A stretch of DNA of 64,000 nt from Viscum album (Eukaryota; Streptophyta; Magnoliopsida; Santalales; Viscaceae): contig OY728122.1 of assembly GCA_963277665.1 (NCBI GenBank), forward strand, positions 1,546,732,868-1,546,796,867, read 5' to 3'. Made by a program: the position numbers and the translations under genes. Of this stretch, positions 1-13,315 are shown in pieces. How positions within the stretch are numbered: position 1 is the stretch's first letter; every line of letters starts with the position of its first letter. Below the pieces are notes generated by a model. The model searched no databases, was not told the DNA's origin, and saw only the letters and a list, made by a program, of their open reading frames with translations.

Positions 1-3000
1 AAATTAAAAAAAATCAGGGGAGGTATGTACTGTTTTTACTCGTTCACATTTTTATATAATTTTTTTACATTATGATTTTTTATAATCAGTTTGATAATTA
101 CATGATATAAAATTAAGAGGATATGCACATAAATTCTTGATGTATTTTTCTATCAATTAATAATCAAGGAGACATTTACACATAAAATAAATATGTTGGT
201 ATATTAGAAAATGTTATTTATTATGACTTTAATTTTCTCAAATTCAAAAGGAAATTTTTAATTCCCAATTCGTATAACAATAATGAGTTTCATAGAAATT
301 ATTTCTGAAATGATTTTATTTATCCAATTTGATTCTTAAATTACTTATTTGAGTATACTACATACTGGTGTTACTTACAGGACACAATTAAATAAAAGTT
401 TCCCATTACTAAGAGTTTTTTGCACCAAATATTTATTATTCATTTTGGATCATACTTTTTGATAGATTCATTGGATTTGTACACCTTCTATCACATACAT
501 TTTTATATTATCAAATTTGTGATTAAAAATAATCACATTTAAAATGAGTGCTGAATTTATATAATGAGTCCATTTGTCTTGAAAATGAACATTACATTGA
601 TCCTATGTAGCCTTTTGATTTCATGGATGATATATTATGAAATTACTAACATACAAACCAAATTGAAACATTCCTACACTAGCAATTTATTTTTAAGGAT
701 GTCCAATTTAATAATTGTGGGTGGAGGGTAATTTTATAGTGGATATAGAATATTGTATTATAGGAGAAGCATGAATTTTTTATTATGTAATTTTAGGCAT
801 ATGTTCATGATTATATTAATTTCATATCATTACTAATCCTTATTGTTTAATTTTTTAAAAAAATAACAATAATCCTATTTGAATAAATTGGATTTCCCCA
901 TGTTGGGAGAAATCATCATTACCCAACTGATGATTTTAAAATAATATTGTGTTTTTTTATTATGGGGGACTTATACTAATTATAATTATCAAAAAAATTA
1001 TTATATAAATAATGAATAATAAATACATGCAATGAGAGAGGAAACTCATAAATTATAATTTCATGCTTTATGACCTTACTTTATGCTTTGGGTAGTGTGG
1101 GAAACTAAATTATACATTGGGTATGATAAAAATATTATTCTAATCTATTTATTTTAAATCAATTTCCATTTCATTTTATCCTACACTATATGTTGTACAT
1201 TAATTTTAAAATCAATACCCTTCTACCATAATCCTCAGAATAATTTCTTCCTTAACGTTAATCCCTCGGGATTAAATTTCATATTTTTCATTGCAAGGTG
1301 GTTAATATAGATTAAATTAAATCCTATGGATAGTAACATGTACATGATATATGATAAAAAATCCATTTAGTTTTTTACCTTTAGTGATGACAAAAAAAAT
1401 ACAAGGTGAGTTTACTCAAAAGTGTCATGGATATTGATGAGGTTAAAATATATATTTTAAAAGGGGAATATTCATGAGTTGTAAATTATATTTTGGCCAT
1501 AATTTATGAATTCAAAAATTATTATTAATTATTAATTTTTAGTATATAAGTATATCATTTTAATTATAAACATGATAATTTGAATATTACCGTTGGTGTG
1601 TGAATCCCATTGTGTTAGGATGATGGGATTTTCTTCAATTATGAAGAATGTTTTGATTCTGGGAGAATTTTCAGTCTCTGTTTTTTATTTATCTATTAAT
1701 GTTTTTTAAATAAGTTGAATTTAGTTTTTAATGTTTCATTATGTAATTTTCTTATGATCACATTTTTATGTGATATTTGGTTTTACTGACATTTGAAATA
1801 GTCATGTGTGGTATATAAAGGAGATATGGACACCTCGTGTCATGAAATCATGTGGTGTGGTGTGACACTAGAGGAATGAAGATTAAATATGAAAAATATT
1901 AGTTAATATGTAAAATAATATCATTATTAAAGGAATATAATCATATTGGTTATTTTGATACATGATATTATTGTTTTAAGAAGAAGAGGGAAGAAAAAAT
2001 AAAGAGAGATTATCATCAAAGAAACATTTCATTAATTCAGCATAAATTCACGAAGTGAAAAAAAGAAATGTCATGGGATGAAGGAATTATATGAAAAATC
2101 ATTGTAGGGAAGAGATAATGATATTTCATTTCTAGAAAATATATTTAATTCTACGAAATAGGGAAAAAAATTATAGTTATGATTTTTTTACTATTTTGAC
2201 TAGGATCAACAATAAATTATCTTGTAAACACCACAGTTGACATAGAAAAACTAAAAGTAATAATTCCTAGAATTTATGAAAGTCTTTGGTTATTTGATTC
2301 CTATAAATAAAGGATCATGCCTTGTAGAAAAAGAAAATTATACTACTAGGGTTTACAATGTACTAGGCTTTCTACCCAAGGATCATTTGTCATCGATATG
2401 GTTTTATGTATTTCTTTTCAATACTCTATTTTGTTGTATAATTGTTTCACATTTATCTTTCACCCAATATAACTTCTTCATTATTTTTCTCAACCATTAC
2501 TATTGTATTATTTCTACCATGGTTTTTGGTATAATTATTTTTGGAGATCACATGATGTTTATTGGATAAAAACAATAGGCAAGAGTGTAATAATTCAAAG
2601 TTGGTGCATACCAATTTAATCTATTTGTTCTCCACATATAGGATTATTTTATTTAATTAAAAAAATTAGATTCTCATTTATTATTATTTTAATTAAATCA
2701 CTGAACTAGTTTTGTTAGTATGAAATGAAACCCAACATGATTAAGGTAACTTATTCACAAACACTAAATTTGATTATTTTACTATTATAAAAAAATATAT
2801 CATAATGCATCGTAGTATATTTTAATTAATATATTGATGATGAATTAATATATTTGTGTAGATTAATTAGGATTTTCCTTTTCCATGTCAATAATATTTA
2901 TTAACTGCAGAGATAATTTATATAATTAAATTTAAAATGTAGTCAGAATTTTTTTTATTAGAACATCCCATAAAAACTTATTTAACTCACATATGCCTTT

Positions 3001-5033
3001 TTTATTTTATTTATTTTTTTCATTTCTCAGATTATATTGCTATTTTAATTGAACTAGGATTTCAACAAAAAAATTTATGTATTGTCTTTGTCTTTTATAG
3101 TTTTCCATGTGATTAAACTAATATGTACACTATATTAATCCTTTTTAGTTATTGTTGTTTGGGAATAATATAATTTTATAATTTTATTCTTCTAGAATAT
3201 TTAATGAAATCATTTGGATGTATTATCTATGAAACATGGCTATTATTATTCTAAGGTAGGGTGTCTTAAATTATTACATACTTCGATTACAAAAATAAAA
3301 ACATATGAAGGTTATTCACTAAACCTATACATGATTTTATCATCACTAAAGTATTTCATGATCAAAATGACACACTGGTCAACAACATGGGTCAAAACCC
3401 TAAAATTGCTCCTTGTTTTATGTTTTTATTAGAACTAGATGATAATCCATCCCCTAATAGAATGCATGGAACACATTATATTTTTATGAAGATAATTTAA
3501 AATGACCAGATTTAGAATCAATTCCTCTATTGGTAATTCCTAATTTAGTTCCTTAAACACCACATAAAATTAAACATAAAACAATTAATCAAAAAACCTC
3601 TCTGTATCTTATCTAATAAACAAAACTATTTCACTACCAAAACATGACATTAAACCACTTGATCCAGATTGCTTGACCACTAGATATACCCCATGATTAT
3701 ACCAACACACATAATGGTTTAACCTTGATCTCTAGTGTGATTCCTTGGTCAAATCATTGATGGCATGAACATTACATTCGGATCTCAACTGAGGATTTGT
3801 GCGCTACTAAACCAAACAACCAATTAGAACACTAAAATTAATCCTAGTTATAATTACAATAATTAGAATATTATCTCCATTCCATATTAACTTATTTAGG
3901 TAATCCCCCAAGGAATCCAAAATAAATAAAATCAACATGCACACCATCAGTTGTTTTCATCATAACAACCATGAGACTAGTCACAACGGTCATCAACCAT
4001 TCTAATGTTAGGGTGAAATTTTCATGAATGATATTATTATCTTCACCATGATAATATCATTGTTTCTATACAATTGGATCAATATCATGATATCTTGAAG
4101 CATGTCTTGTACATTAATGAACACAATGCACAGGTGTGGTCTTCCAAATCAAACCTATCTGCCAATATGAAATGTCGACATCTGGAATCTCATAGATCAT
4201 AGAATAATCATCATCAACATTCATTGAAATTTATATCATAAAGTGGACCAAGAACTTACTTGTAAAATGATTATATCCCCAAAATATTTCTTCACCCTAC
4301 ATCGCATCTTGAGGATAACCTGAAGAGGTTCTATTTTCATGAATAATGTGTCTCTCCTTAGACACATACACTCATTAACTACTCACACTAGTATCAAAAT
4401 CCAATATCATATTGATTACGTCACTACACCTTGATGCATAAATGACATTATACTTTACTATTGGAATTTAATAGAAACCCTAAAAATTATTTGATTCAGA
4501 AATACCATAAGAATATACCAATATCTTCTAACCCTTTTCCAGGTTGTACCACTATCTAATACAATATATTGTCCCATCAATCTCTACTAGGATTTTATGA
4601 ACTGACGCTCATAATCATACTATCATTATCACAATACTCTTGATTTCAAAAATATGAAAAATTCTAAAAAGAACTATAAACATACTCTTCCACTGATTTA
4701 GCCCTTGAATTTAAAAACATTATTATATATTAAATAGGGAAATCATTATTGCACCATATGTTATTTATGATGACATGGGGTCATAGAATCCACTTGGATT
4801 GATTCAAAAAAACATGAATCAACACCTATTGTGTCATGAATCACTAACCTTTACTTAACCTATCTAATAAAGTTACAGATCACGACACTCACGTGGAATT
4901 TAAACCAACTAAAGGCATTCAAGATTCTCATTTTGAATAGGCCTCACAACATATAAGTATCATTATTATGCACATGACTGCCTGTTACCCTTTGTTTTTT
5001 TTTGAAGAAACTAATACACAAACCTATGATTCC
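1..5033. other. AT-rich intergenic DNA, no supportable gene
   Basis: Very AT-rich sequence with runs of A and T. The open frames here are short (under 100 codons) and have no recognisable domain, so I do not call genes. Old transposon debris is likely, but I could not identify LTR ends, primer sites or protein motifs. Before element A inserted, this stretch was continuous with the sequence now starting at 15775. Confidence 0.6.
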
Positions 5034-5038
5034 ACTAG

Positions 5039-7266
5039 TGTAACATCACGTTATGTTTACAGGTACTTTTGATGTTTCCAAGTACCTCTGTTTTGGAGTA
5101 GTGACTTGGGGGTGCGTTTGGGTGAACTTTTAATTAAAACAAAAGGGCAATGCCTTGTGCATGGTTTGAGAACGGTTTGAAAAACTGTGCGACCAAATCT
5201 TCCCAACCATGCTACACTGGACAGAGAGGTACACACGATGTGCACATGGTTTGATAAACCATGAAGACTTTGTATCTCTGGATAGTGAGATCCCCATGGT
5301 GTGCGCACGGTTTGACAAACCGTGCATCTCTGCCTAGGTAAACTATTCGCACGGTTTTTAATTACAAAAATTTCTTTTAAAACCACAAAAACCCCTAGGA
5401 CTTCCATATTTTTTACCATGGATCGGGATTAAATCTTTTTAGGTCTTTCCAAATCCTCTTAGAGAGATTCCAAGGCAATACAAACATCTTTCTTCGATAT
5501 TGAAGGCTTGGATTGAAGATCTGCTCTCCTCCCGGTAAGTGGATTTCATCCAGTTGCGTATCTCATTTATTCCTCTATCATTAATTGATCTTTTCATGGA
5601 ATATTTCCTTTTTTCCCATGGATCTATACCAATGAGTTTAGTTATAGATCTAGGATTGTGAATCTAGATCTAGTATTGAAAGATCTTGATCCCTTTGATC
5701 TTAATTCTGGTTTTAAGGATTTAGATCCATATTTTGATCGACGTCATTGGGCCGCTCGGTTTTTGGGGTTTCTCTTTGGGTTAACTCCCGTCAATAAATC
5801 GAGGAAGGTGGTTCCATCCTGACATTCCAAATTGATTATACTTTTATTTCTTGATTTATTTCAATTGTTGATTTAAATTCAATTGCTCAAGTTTTCTTTC
5901 AGTTAAGTTGATAAAAAACTGATTCCATTAAATCGAGGTATTTGAAATGGTTATGGAATGGGAATTTGGAAAACCCCAATTCCATTGAATTGGGTATGTT
6001 TATGGAAATTGGGGGATTTAAATTGATGATTTTAAATTGTGGATTTGATGGGAATGATTTCAACTAAATTGTTGAATTGAATTGTTGAAATGAATTGGGT
6101 AAATATGGAATTGGTTTTGAATGGATTTCAAACTTAGAAAATTTCTTAAAATGGTTTGATATAAACCCATTGGGTTTATCTTGTGGAAAGGCATGTTTTG
6201 AATAAAAGCTATTTTGGTTTTAAATGGAATGAAATCGGCACTTTTGAAATGGAAGAATGCGATTGATCGTATTTTAACTATTCTTAAAATATTTTGCCCA
6301 TCAGGTAAGAGCGCATGCAAGCCTTAGATAGTTAGTGAGTTATTTGGATAAACTATACACTACGACAACGTTCTAAAACATACTTGCAGTAGGTCACATC
6401 CCTGACAGGTTGGTGATGAGTCTCCTTTGGACAGTGTCATAGGGACGTGTGTATACACATTTTGCTGAGTTCACATAGATAGTGTGGAATCCTATAACTA
6501 GTTAATACTATCATACCCTTTTGGAAGATTACCATTTTGCTCGCTTGATTATTTATATGAGATATAAATGTATGAGAAATCTTATGAACTACATTACATC
6601 CCTGTTTAATTTATATAAACTATTTTATATAAATATTTTTCTTAAGCCATTGTTTTATAAATATTCCATCATTGCAAAACCTTTGTTTAAATTTATTTTT
6701 CCATCATTTTAAAATGTATAGCATGCGTTGTTAAGATATTATTTTGAAATACCAAACTTGTTTATTTGAAAATGGAAAGCTTTTCTTTGGATAATCTATA
6801 TTTGGCATCTATTACAGAATCATTCGTGGTATCCTACTGGGCTTAGGCTCACACCCTACTTTTGCCTTTGGGTGTTTGTCGATTTTCTTCTTCCTGGATC
6901 GAGAAAAGGGAAGGGACCTCTTAGAGGTTGATCCATATTTTGATCTCTGGACTTGGTGAGTTGTGTCCTTAGGGATGTTGGGGCTATTTGTTTCCCTGTT
7001 CTTTTTGAACTTGGGTTATAGTACATTGGGATTTTTATGTTTCTTTGTATTTTGGTAAATTACTCCCAGTGGAGTTTCCTTTTTCATTAGGCATACTATC
7101 TTGTTTCTATTGCTTCTTCATTCTTGTGGAAAAAATCGTTCCCACTTGTATTTTGTACAATGCCTAGTTCTAGTTGTCGACCTGTGGGGATCAAGAATTC
7201 CCTTCGGGCTATGTCAGGACCGGCTTGGTTATCGAGTTACCAGGGTACCCAGGTAGGTTCGTGACA
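5039..7266 (+). repeat. Element A 5' LTR
   Basis: 2,228 bp, starting TGTAACATCA and ending GTGACA directly before the primer site. It aligns along its length with 11661-15769 once the CACTA insertion there is removed. A splice-donor-like G|GTAAGT lies at 5534/5535 and a pyrimidine-flanked TTACAG near 6817, so an intron inside the LTR transcript is conceivable but unproven. Confidence 0.93.
5150..5360. repeat. Palindrome array in element A 5' LTR
   Basis: A cluster of near-palindromes built on GCACGGTTTG-A-CAAACCGTGC, with variants such as CATGGTTTGATAAACCATG, spaced roughly 60-75 bp apart. It lies about 110-320 bp inside the LTR, in presumed U3. The same cluster occurs in the 3' LTR. Confidence 0.85.
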
Positions 7267-7269
7267 ATG

Positions 7270-7281
7270 TGGTATCAGAGG
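7270..7281 (+). promoter_or_regulatory. Primer-binding site (tRNA-iMet type), element A
   Basis: TGGTATCAGAGG lies three bases after the 5' LTR. It matches the usual plant primer site complementary to the 3' end of initiator methionine tRNA, where minus-strand DNA synthesis begins. Confidence 0.92.
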
Positions 7282-8180
7282 GAGGTTAAGAATCTTTCCT
7301 TGATGACATTATGCATTTGTGTTTTCTTGTCGGGTCTTGGAAGGTATTTATGATTGAGTTCCTGGACAGATATCACCACAATTAACCTTAAGTCGCCAGG
7401 GTTGGTTAGGTAAATATGACTTGTGGATTAGTTCTAGTATTTTCCTGATTTTGATTTGGATAGTGTGGAATCCTAATCTTGTTAATCCCTTTTTTTAAGA
7501 ATAGTTTTCATTGTTACTCAGTTAGGAGTGGAAAGACTTTAGGGTTCTTTTCACTAGCCATTTCTATTGAGAATCAACGGTGTTGTCCAAGGCTGTAGAG
7601 TTTTTCAAGCTTGAGTAGGCCAAAAAAAACCGTGACTGAGTACTCAAATCGCTTTTCTGAGCTGGTACAGTTTTCTCTTGAGATTTTATCTAATGAGAAG
7701 ATGAAGGCTCGACGATTTGAGATGGGACTTTGAGCAGATTTCCATTCTCAGTATTTCTTACTAAAGCTACTCACTGATGTTTATGTGCTGGATAGGGTGA
7801 TTATTGTTGAGATGGACATGGCGGGAAAGTCAGGGTTGAAGGATGTTATTTTCCCTTCTAGTGGCAGTGTTGGTTCCTTTAAAGGAAAACCGAAGCATGA
7901 CATTCCTTATGGTAGTTCTCGATAGCAGAGTCATTCCAGACCTCCAGGAGAACCAGGAGGATCTTCTTTGACTTTCTATCAGTATGGGAAGCCATGACAT
8001 TCTAAGACGGTTTTCCTTGAGGCACCCAAGAACTATAGCTCTTGTAGACTTTTAGGGAACTTACAGAGATTCTTCCATCACTTCTCTACCACGCGTAGTG
8101 GAACAGGATCATCAACACCTCAATATACTGTGGGGAAATCAAATGCTTCATGTACAAAAGGGTTCTAGCCATAGGCATCC
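7282..8180 (+). pseudogene. Element A gag remnant
   Basis: Broken gag of a gypsy element. Around 7630-7760 a plus-strand frame reads a capsid C-terminal signature, TVTEYSNRFSELVQFS, followed by a lysine-rich segment and MKARRFEMGL, typical of the Retrotrans_gag family. Near 7970 a degenerate zinc-knuckle segment reads FYQYGKP, with cysteines replaced. The distance from primer site to capsid end (about 350 bp) is too short for a full capsid domain, so the N-terminal half appears deleted. Several stops interrupt the frame. Function in an intact element would be particle assembly and RNA packaging. Confidence 0.7.
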
Positions 8181-8183
8181 TGA

Positions 8184-8560
8184 ATGATTCTTCTTCACGT
8201 AGTGGAAGAGTTGCCAGTGGTAGCTGATGCAGGTCATGTATCTGTGAGAGGTACCATTGTTATAGCTTCATCTTTAGTGGCAGCTTGTTTTGATACTGGT
8301 GCATATCACTCTTTTATTTCAACACATCTTGTTAATATACTTAATCTACCTATGATAATTTTATCTTGTTTGATGGAAATCACTACACCCCATGGTATAA
8401 TGAGAGAGTAGGGTCTCCATAGTCCTTCTTGTGTCTTCTCTCTATCAGATGTTGATCATGGTTGGAGTTTCTTGGTTATTGACATGAAATATTTTGTTGT
8501 CATTTTTGGGATGGATTGGATCATTGCCAATAAATCCTGAATCGATTGTTATCTTCGATG
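8184..8560 (+). pseudogene. Element A protease domain (pol)
   Basis: Aspartic protease part of the gag-pol polyprotein. The catalytic motif is visible as CFDTGAYHSFIS (8289-8324), matching the family's FDSGASHSFIS, and the end of the domain reads VVIFGMDWI near 8497-8523. Both pieces share one frame with the RT downstream, but stops intervene at about 8409 and 8538. The catalytic aspartate is kept. This enzyme would have matured the polyprotein inside the particle. Confidence 0.85.
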
Positions 8561-8651
8561 GGTTTACCTTACTTCACCAACTGGTGTACCCATTTTATTT
8601 CAAGGAGAATGGGACCCAGGGTCAAGAAGATCAGGACCCTCTTATCCAGAG

Positions 8652-9618
8652 TTGGGGAATGTTATATCAGTGTTTTCTTTTGATCTAGAGAGAGATTCAA
8701 TGTGTGGTGATCATCCTCTAGTCATCGCTGAGTTTCCCGACGTGTTTCCTTCTAACTTCTCTGGTTTTTCACCAGTAAGTGATGTTGATTTCTCTATTGA
8801 CTTAATGCCTGGAACTCAACCGTTTTCTATTCCCTCTTATCGAATGGCTCCAGATAAACTAAAAGAACTGATGTTTTAGTTAGAAGATCTTCTTGAGAAA
8901 GTTTTTATACGCCTGAGTGTGTCACCTTGGGCAGCGCCTGTTCTCTTCACCAAGTAGGCTGATGGTCCTATTCGCTTATGTGTGGATTATCGGAAACTAA
9001 ATTGAGTTATGATAAAGAACAAATATCTGTTACCACGAATTGATAATTTTTTTGATCAATTGAATGGGGAAAGGTGGTTTTCAAAAATTGATCTTTGATC
9101 TGGTAACCGTCAGTTGAGGATAAAGGAATCTGACATTCCTAAGACTGTGTTTCGGAGTAGGTATGGCCATTATGGGTACCTTGTTATTCCCTTCTCCCTA
9201 AAAAATGCTCCAGAAATTTTCATGGCTTTGATGAACACGGTTTTCCATGAGTATCTAGATACATTCGTGGTAGTCTTTGTGGAGGACATTCTTGTCTACA
9301 CCATGTATGAGGAGGATCATGTACAATATCTGAGAACAGTTCTGAGTCTTCTAAGGAATCACTGACTTTATGACAAGCTTTCAAAGTGTGATTTCTGGAT
9401 TCAGGACGTGCAATTCTTGGGACATGTTGTATCTGAACATAAAATATCATTGGATCATGAAAAGTTGAAGGCTGTTATGACTTGGGAACAACCACGAAAT
9501 GTTTTCAAGATTCGTAGTTTCTTGGGATTAGTAGGATATTATCGCTGGTTTCTTAAAGACTTCTCAATGTTAGCTTCTCCAATGACTCCTCTAACTCGAA
9601 AGGGAGTGAAGTTTTCCT
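8652..9618 (+). pseudogene. Element A reverse transcriptase (pol)
   Basis: Copies element RNA into DNA. In order one reads the linker [73 protein letters not shown], and the palm motif [11 protein letters not shown], where the family has (F/Y)IDDILVY. One catalytic aspartate has become glutamate. It ends with FLGHVVSE and SFLGLVGYYRWFL. All pieces are in the same frame but are separated by stops near 8877, 8956, 9003, 9097 and 9362. A frameshift between 9620 and 9679 cuts it off from RNase H. Confidence 0.93.
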
Positions 9619-9659
9619 AAAATGATAAATGTTAGAGTTCTTTTGTTGAGATAAATTGT

Positions 9660-9990
9660 CTTTTTAACTACTATTCCAGTGTTAACAATTCCTGAGGCTG
9701 GGATAGGTTATGTGGTCTTCTGTGATGCATCAGGTTTAGGATTGGGATGTGTACTCATGCAGGGTGATCATGTTGTTGCCTATGGATCTCGTCATCTTAA
9801 GCCTCATCAGAATAACTATCCTACCCATGACCTTGAACGTGCAGTGGTAATTCATGAACTTAATTGTTGGAGACATTACATTTATGGAGAAAGGTTTACT
9901 ATGTATTCAGACCACAAGATCTTGAGTTATATATTCTCTCAGAATTATTTGAATCATCGCCAAAGGCGATGGGTGGAGTAACTGAAATCT
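9660..9990 (+). pseudogene. Element A RNase H domain (pol)
   Basis: Degrades the RNA strand of the RNA:DNA hybrid during reverse transcription. An open stretch of 100 codons (9679-9981) reads [38 protein letters not shown] and [14 protein letters not shown]. Catalytic acidic residues D (in CDASG), E (in DLERA) and D (in YSDHK) are kept. It is frameshifted relative to RT and shares a frame with the integrase core downstream, separated by stops from about 9982. Confidence 0.93.
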
Positions 9991-10009
9991 TATGACATTG
10001 ATATTGCCT

Positions 10010-11460
10010 ATACCCCTAGGAAAGGGAATGTAGTTGATAATGAGTTAATAAGGAAACTTCTATCACAAGATGTGAAAGAATCTTCAGAAGAGTGGAGTCA
10101 GATGGCTCTTTTTTCTCAGTTGCATATTGGAGTTCAGTGGTTGGGGAATGAAGTTTCTTTAGCCAGCGTTCAGTTGACTTCTTCTCTCCTCGAATTAATT
10201 CTTCAGGAACAAAATTGGATGATGAATTCCATAGCATTAGGGAATCTCTTTATGGTGGGGAGACTGACACCCAGTGGTCGTTCTCTAAAGAGGGTGTTCT
10301 GTGTTATCGAAACTGTTACGTTGTTCCATTAGCGGCAAGGAAGGAATTTATGGGGGGTCAATAAGTCTCAGTGGTCTGTACCCCCAGGAACCACAAAGAT
10401 GTTCTATGATATGCAGCAACAATTAGGGTGGCTAGGTATGAGACGAGACATTTCTGAGTTTTTATCTCATTGCTATAAATGATAGCAGGTGAATGCCAAG
10501 CACCAGAAACCTTTGAGATTACTTCAACCACTTTCAGTCCCTAAATGGATGTGGGATGAAATCTATATAGACCTTGTGGTTGGGTTACCTCAAACACAAA
10601 GGAAAAAGAACGCGATATGGGTTGTGATTGATATTCTGACCATGTCGGCTCACAATATACCTATTCAATATACAAACAAAGTTGAGGAGTTGGGAAATAT
10701 CTATGTGAACGATTTTGTTTGTTTGCACGGAGTTCTGCCTGCTATAGTCTTTGATAGGGATCCTCAGTTTACTTCTCGTTTTTGGAGAGGCCTTCAAGAG
10801 GTAGTAGGATATTTGGTTCATTTGGGCACGACCTACCATCCACAGTCAGATGGCCAGATAGAAAGAGCTATTCAGATCCTTGAGGATATGCTTCGTGCTT
10901 GTGTTCTTGACTTTGGTGGGTCTTGGGATGATCATCTAGGGTTATTTGAGTTTTCTTATAACAACAATTTAAGAATATGCGATCAAAATGTCTCCTTTTG
11001 AGGCTTTGTATGGATGTCCTTGTAAATATCTGTTATGTTGGTTGAAGATTGGTGAAAGCTCTTTGGTAAGACTGATTTTGGACTAAGATATGATAGTTAA
11101 GATCTAGTTGATTCATCAGAGAATGTTAACATCACCGAGTCGGTACAAGTCCTATTTTGATCATCACCAAAATCCTTTAGATTTCTCAGTTGGTGACTAA
11201 GTGTTCTTGAATGTTTCACCCCGATTGGTTCTTCGACAGCTTGGGAGTCAAGGGAACCTTTCTCCTTGTTTTGTGGGTCCTTTTGATGTTATTGGTCTTG
11301 TGGGGAAGGTTTCTTACCATCTAGCTCTACCACCACAACTCAAATCGATACATAATGTGTTCCATGTATCGCTGATACGAAAGTATCTCTCTGATCCTTC
11401 TCATGTTGTGAGGTGGAGTGATCTTGAGATTGAACTAGATTTATCTGTTACTGAATGACA
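10010..11460 (+). pseudogene. Element A integrase (pol)
   Basis: Inserts the cDNA into chromosomes. The N-terminal zinc module is damaged (GMRRDISEFLSHC, then a stop and AKHQKP). The catalytic core is open from 10489 to 11001: DEIYIDLVVGLP carries the first D, VFDRDPQFTSRFW the second, and PQSDGQIERAIQILEDML the glutamate, so the D,D-35-E residues survive. A frameshift follows. The C-terminal GPF/Y module reads GPFDVIGLVGKVSYHLALPP in 11201-11458, followed by VFHVSLIRKY. The core is the best-preserved part of this element. Confidence 0.93.
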
Positions 11461-11605
11461 GGTCAGGCTTGTTGATTCTGAGACCAAGGTACTTTATAGG
11501 AAAATGATACCTTTGGTTCGTGTACTGTGGCAACATGGTTCTAATTCTCATGAGATGTGGGAATGGGAGTCACAAATGAGAGAGTAGTGGTATCATCTTT
11601 TTGGA
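11461..11605 (+). pseudogene. Element A chromodomain
   Basis: Following the integrase C-terminus, a frame reads IPLVRVLWQHGSNSHEMWEWESQMRE and then WYHLF. This matches the chromovirus chromodomain ending seen in Tekay-like elements (VLW-xxx-ATWE-x-E-x-MRExYPHLF). It would direct integration towards particular chromatin. A stop separates it from the GPF/Y module. Confidence 0.82.
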
Positions 11606-11647
11606 ATGAAGGATTTTTCATAGGCTTTCTAGGGACAAAAAGGACTT

Positions 11648-11660
11648 ATGGTGGGGAGGT
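11648..11660 (+). promoter_or_regulatory. Polypurine tract, element A
   Basis: The purine-rich ATGGTGGGGAGGT ends exactly where the 3' LTR begins. It is the plus-strand priming site of the element. Confidence 0.88.
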
Positions 11661-11778
11661 TGTAACATCACATTATGTTTCCAGGTACTTTTGATGTTTC
11701 CAGGTACCTCTGTTTTGGAGAAGTGACTTGGGGGTGTGTTTGGGTGAACTTTTAATTAATACAAAAGGGGAATGGCTT

Positions 11779-11990
11779 GTGCATGGTTTGCGCACGGTTT
11801 GACAAACTGTGTGACTAAACTGTGCCAACCAAGATGTACTGGACAGAGAGTTATGCACGGTGTGCGCATGGTTTGACAAACCATGCAACCAAAACATGCG
11901 GACCATGTTTCTCAGGATAGTGAGATCTGCACGGTGTGCGCACGGTTTGACAAATCGTGCGTCTCTGCCCAGTTAAACCGTGCACGTGGT
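11779..11990. repeat. Palindrome array in element A 3' LTR
   Basis: Counterpart of the array at 5150-5360, with GCGCACGGTTTGACAAAC-type units. Both perfect palindromes and variants (CATGGTTTGACAAACCATG) are present. Confidence 0.85.
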
Positions 11991-13315
11991 TTTTAATTCC
12001 AAAAATTTCTTTTAAAACACTTGAACCCCTAGGACATCTATATTTTCGACCATGGATTGGGATTAACTCATTTTAGGTCTTTTCAAAGCCTCCTAAAGAG
12101 ATTCCAAGTAGATACGAACATAATTCTTCAAGATTGAAGTCTTGGATTGAAGATCCGCTCTCCTCCCGTTAAGTGGATTTCATCACGCTGCATATCTCGT
12201 TTATTTATCTATATTTCCTTGATCTTTTCAGGGAATATTTCCTTTCTTCCCATGGATCTATACCTATGAGTTGAGGTATTGATCTAGGATTGTGAATATA
12301 GATCTATTTTTGCAATATCTTGATCCCTATGATCTTAATATTGGTTTTAAGGATTTAGATCCAGATTATGATCGACGTTGTTATGCCGAACGGTTTTTGG
12401 GGTTTCTCATTGGGTTAACTCCCATCAACAAATCGAGGTAGGTGGTTATGTCCTGACTTTCCAAATTTATTATCCTTGTATTTCATGTTTTATTTCAATT
12501 GTGGATTTAAATTCAATTTCTCAATTTTACTTTCAATTAAATTGATAAAAAAAACCTGATTCTAATGAATCGAGGTATTTGAAATGGTTTTGGCATGGGA
12601 ATTTGGAAAACCACAATTACATTGAATTGGGTGTATTTATGGAAATTGGCTAACATAAATTGTTGGATTTAAATTGTGGATTTGATGGAAATAATTTCAA
12701 TTAATTTGTTGAATTTAATTGTGGAAATGAATTTTGTAAAGATGTAATTGGTTTTGAATGGATTTCAAACATATGAAAATGGCATAAAATTTTTTGATAA
12801 AAAACTCATTCGTTTTATCTTGTGGAAATCCATGTTTTGAATAAAACCTGTTTTGGTTTTAAATGAAATAAAATTGGCAAATTTTGAAATGGAAGAACGT
12901 GATTGATAATATTTTCAGCATTCTTAAAATAGTTCGCCCATCATGTAAGAGCACATGCATGCCTTAGGTAGTTAGGAAGTTATTTGGATACACTCTACAC
13001 TAAGAAATTGTTCTTGAACATTCTTGCGGTGGGTCACTTCCCCGTCGGGTTGGTGACGTGTCTCCTTTGGCTAGCTTCATAGGGACGTGTGTATACACAT
13101 TTTGCTAACATCACATAGAGAGTGTGGAATCCTATAACTGGTTAATACTATCGTACCCTTTTGGCAGATGACCATGTTGCTCGCTTGCTTATTTATATTT
13201 GAGAAATAAATGTATTCCAATGATTATTAACTACATTACATTCCTATTGAATTTATATAAACTGTATTATATAAATTTTATACTTAATCCACTATTTTGT
13301 GAATATTCCGTCATT

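Noticed and set aside
2276..2569. 97-codon plus-strand open frame with hydrophobic stretches
   Set aside because: AT-rich DNA yields Phe/Ile/Leu-rich frames by chance. There is no domain, no homologous neighbour and no promoter context.
5150..5360. CRISPR array
   Set aside because: Repeats are palindromic and irregularly spaced, lie in a plant LTR, and recur in the partner LTR. No cas genes; eukaryotic context.
5057..5419. 120-codon minus-strand open frame and an overlapping shorter one
   Set aside because: It lies across the palindrome array of the element A LTR, is antisense to the element and has no domain. Its relative at 11673-11906 exists only because the LTR is duplicated.
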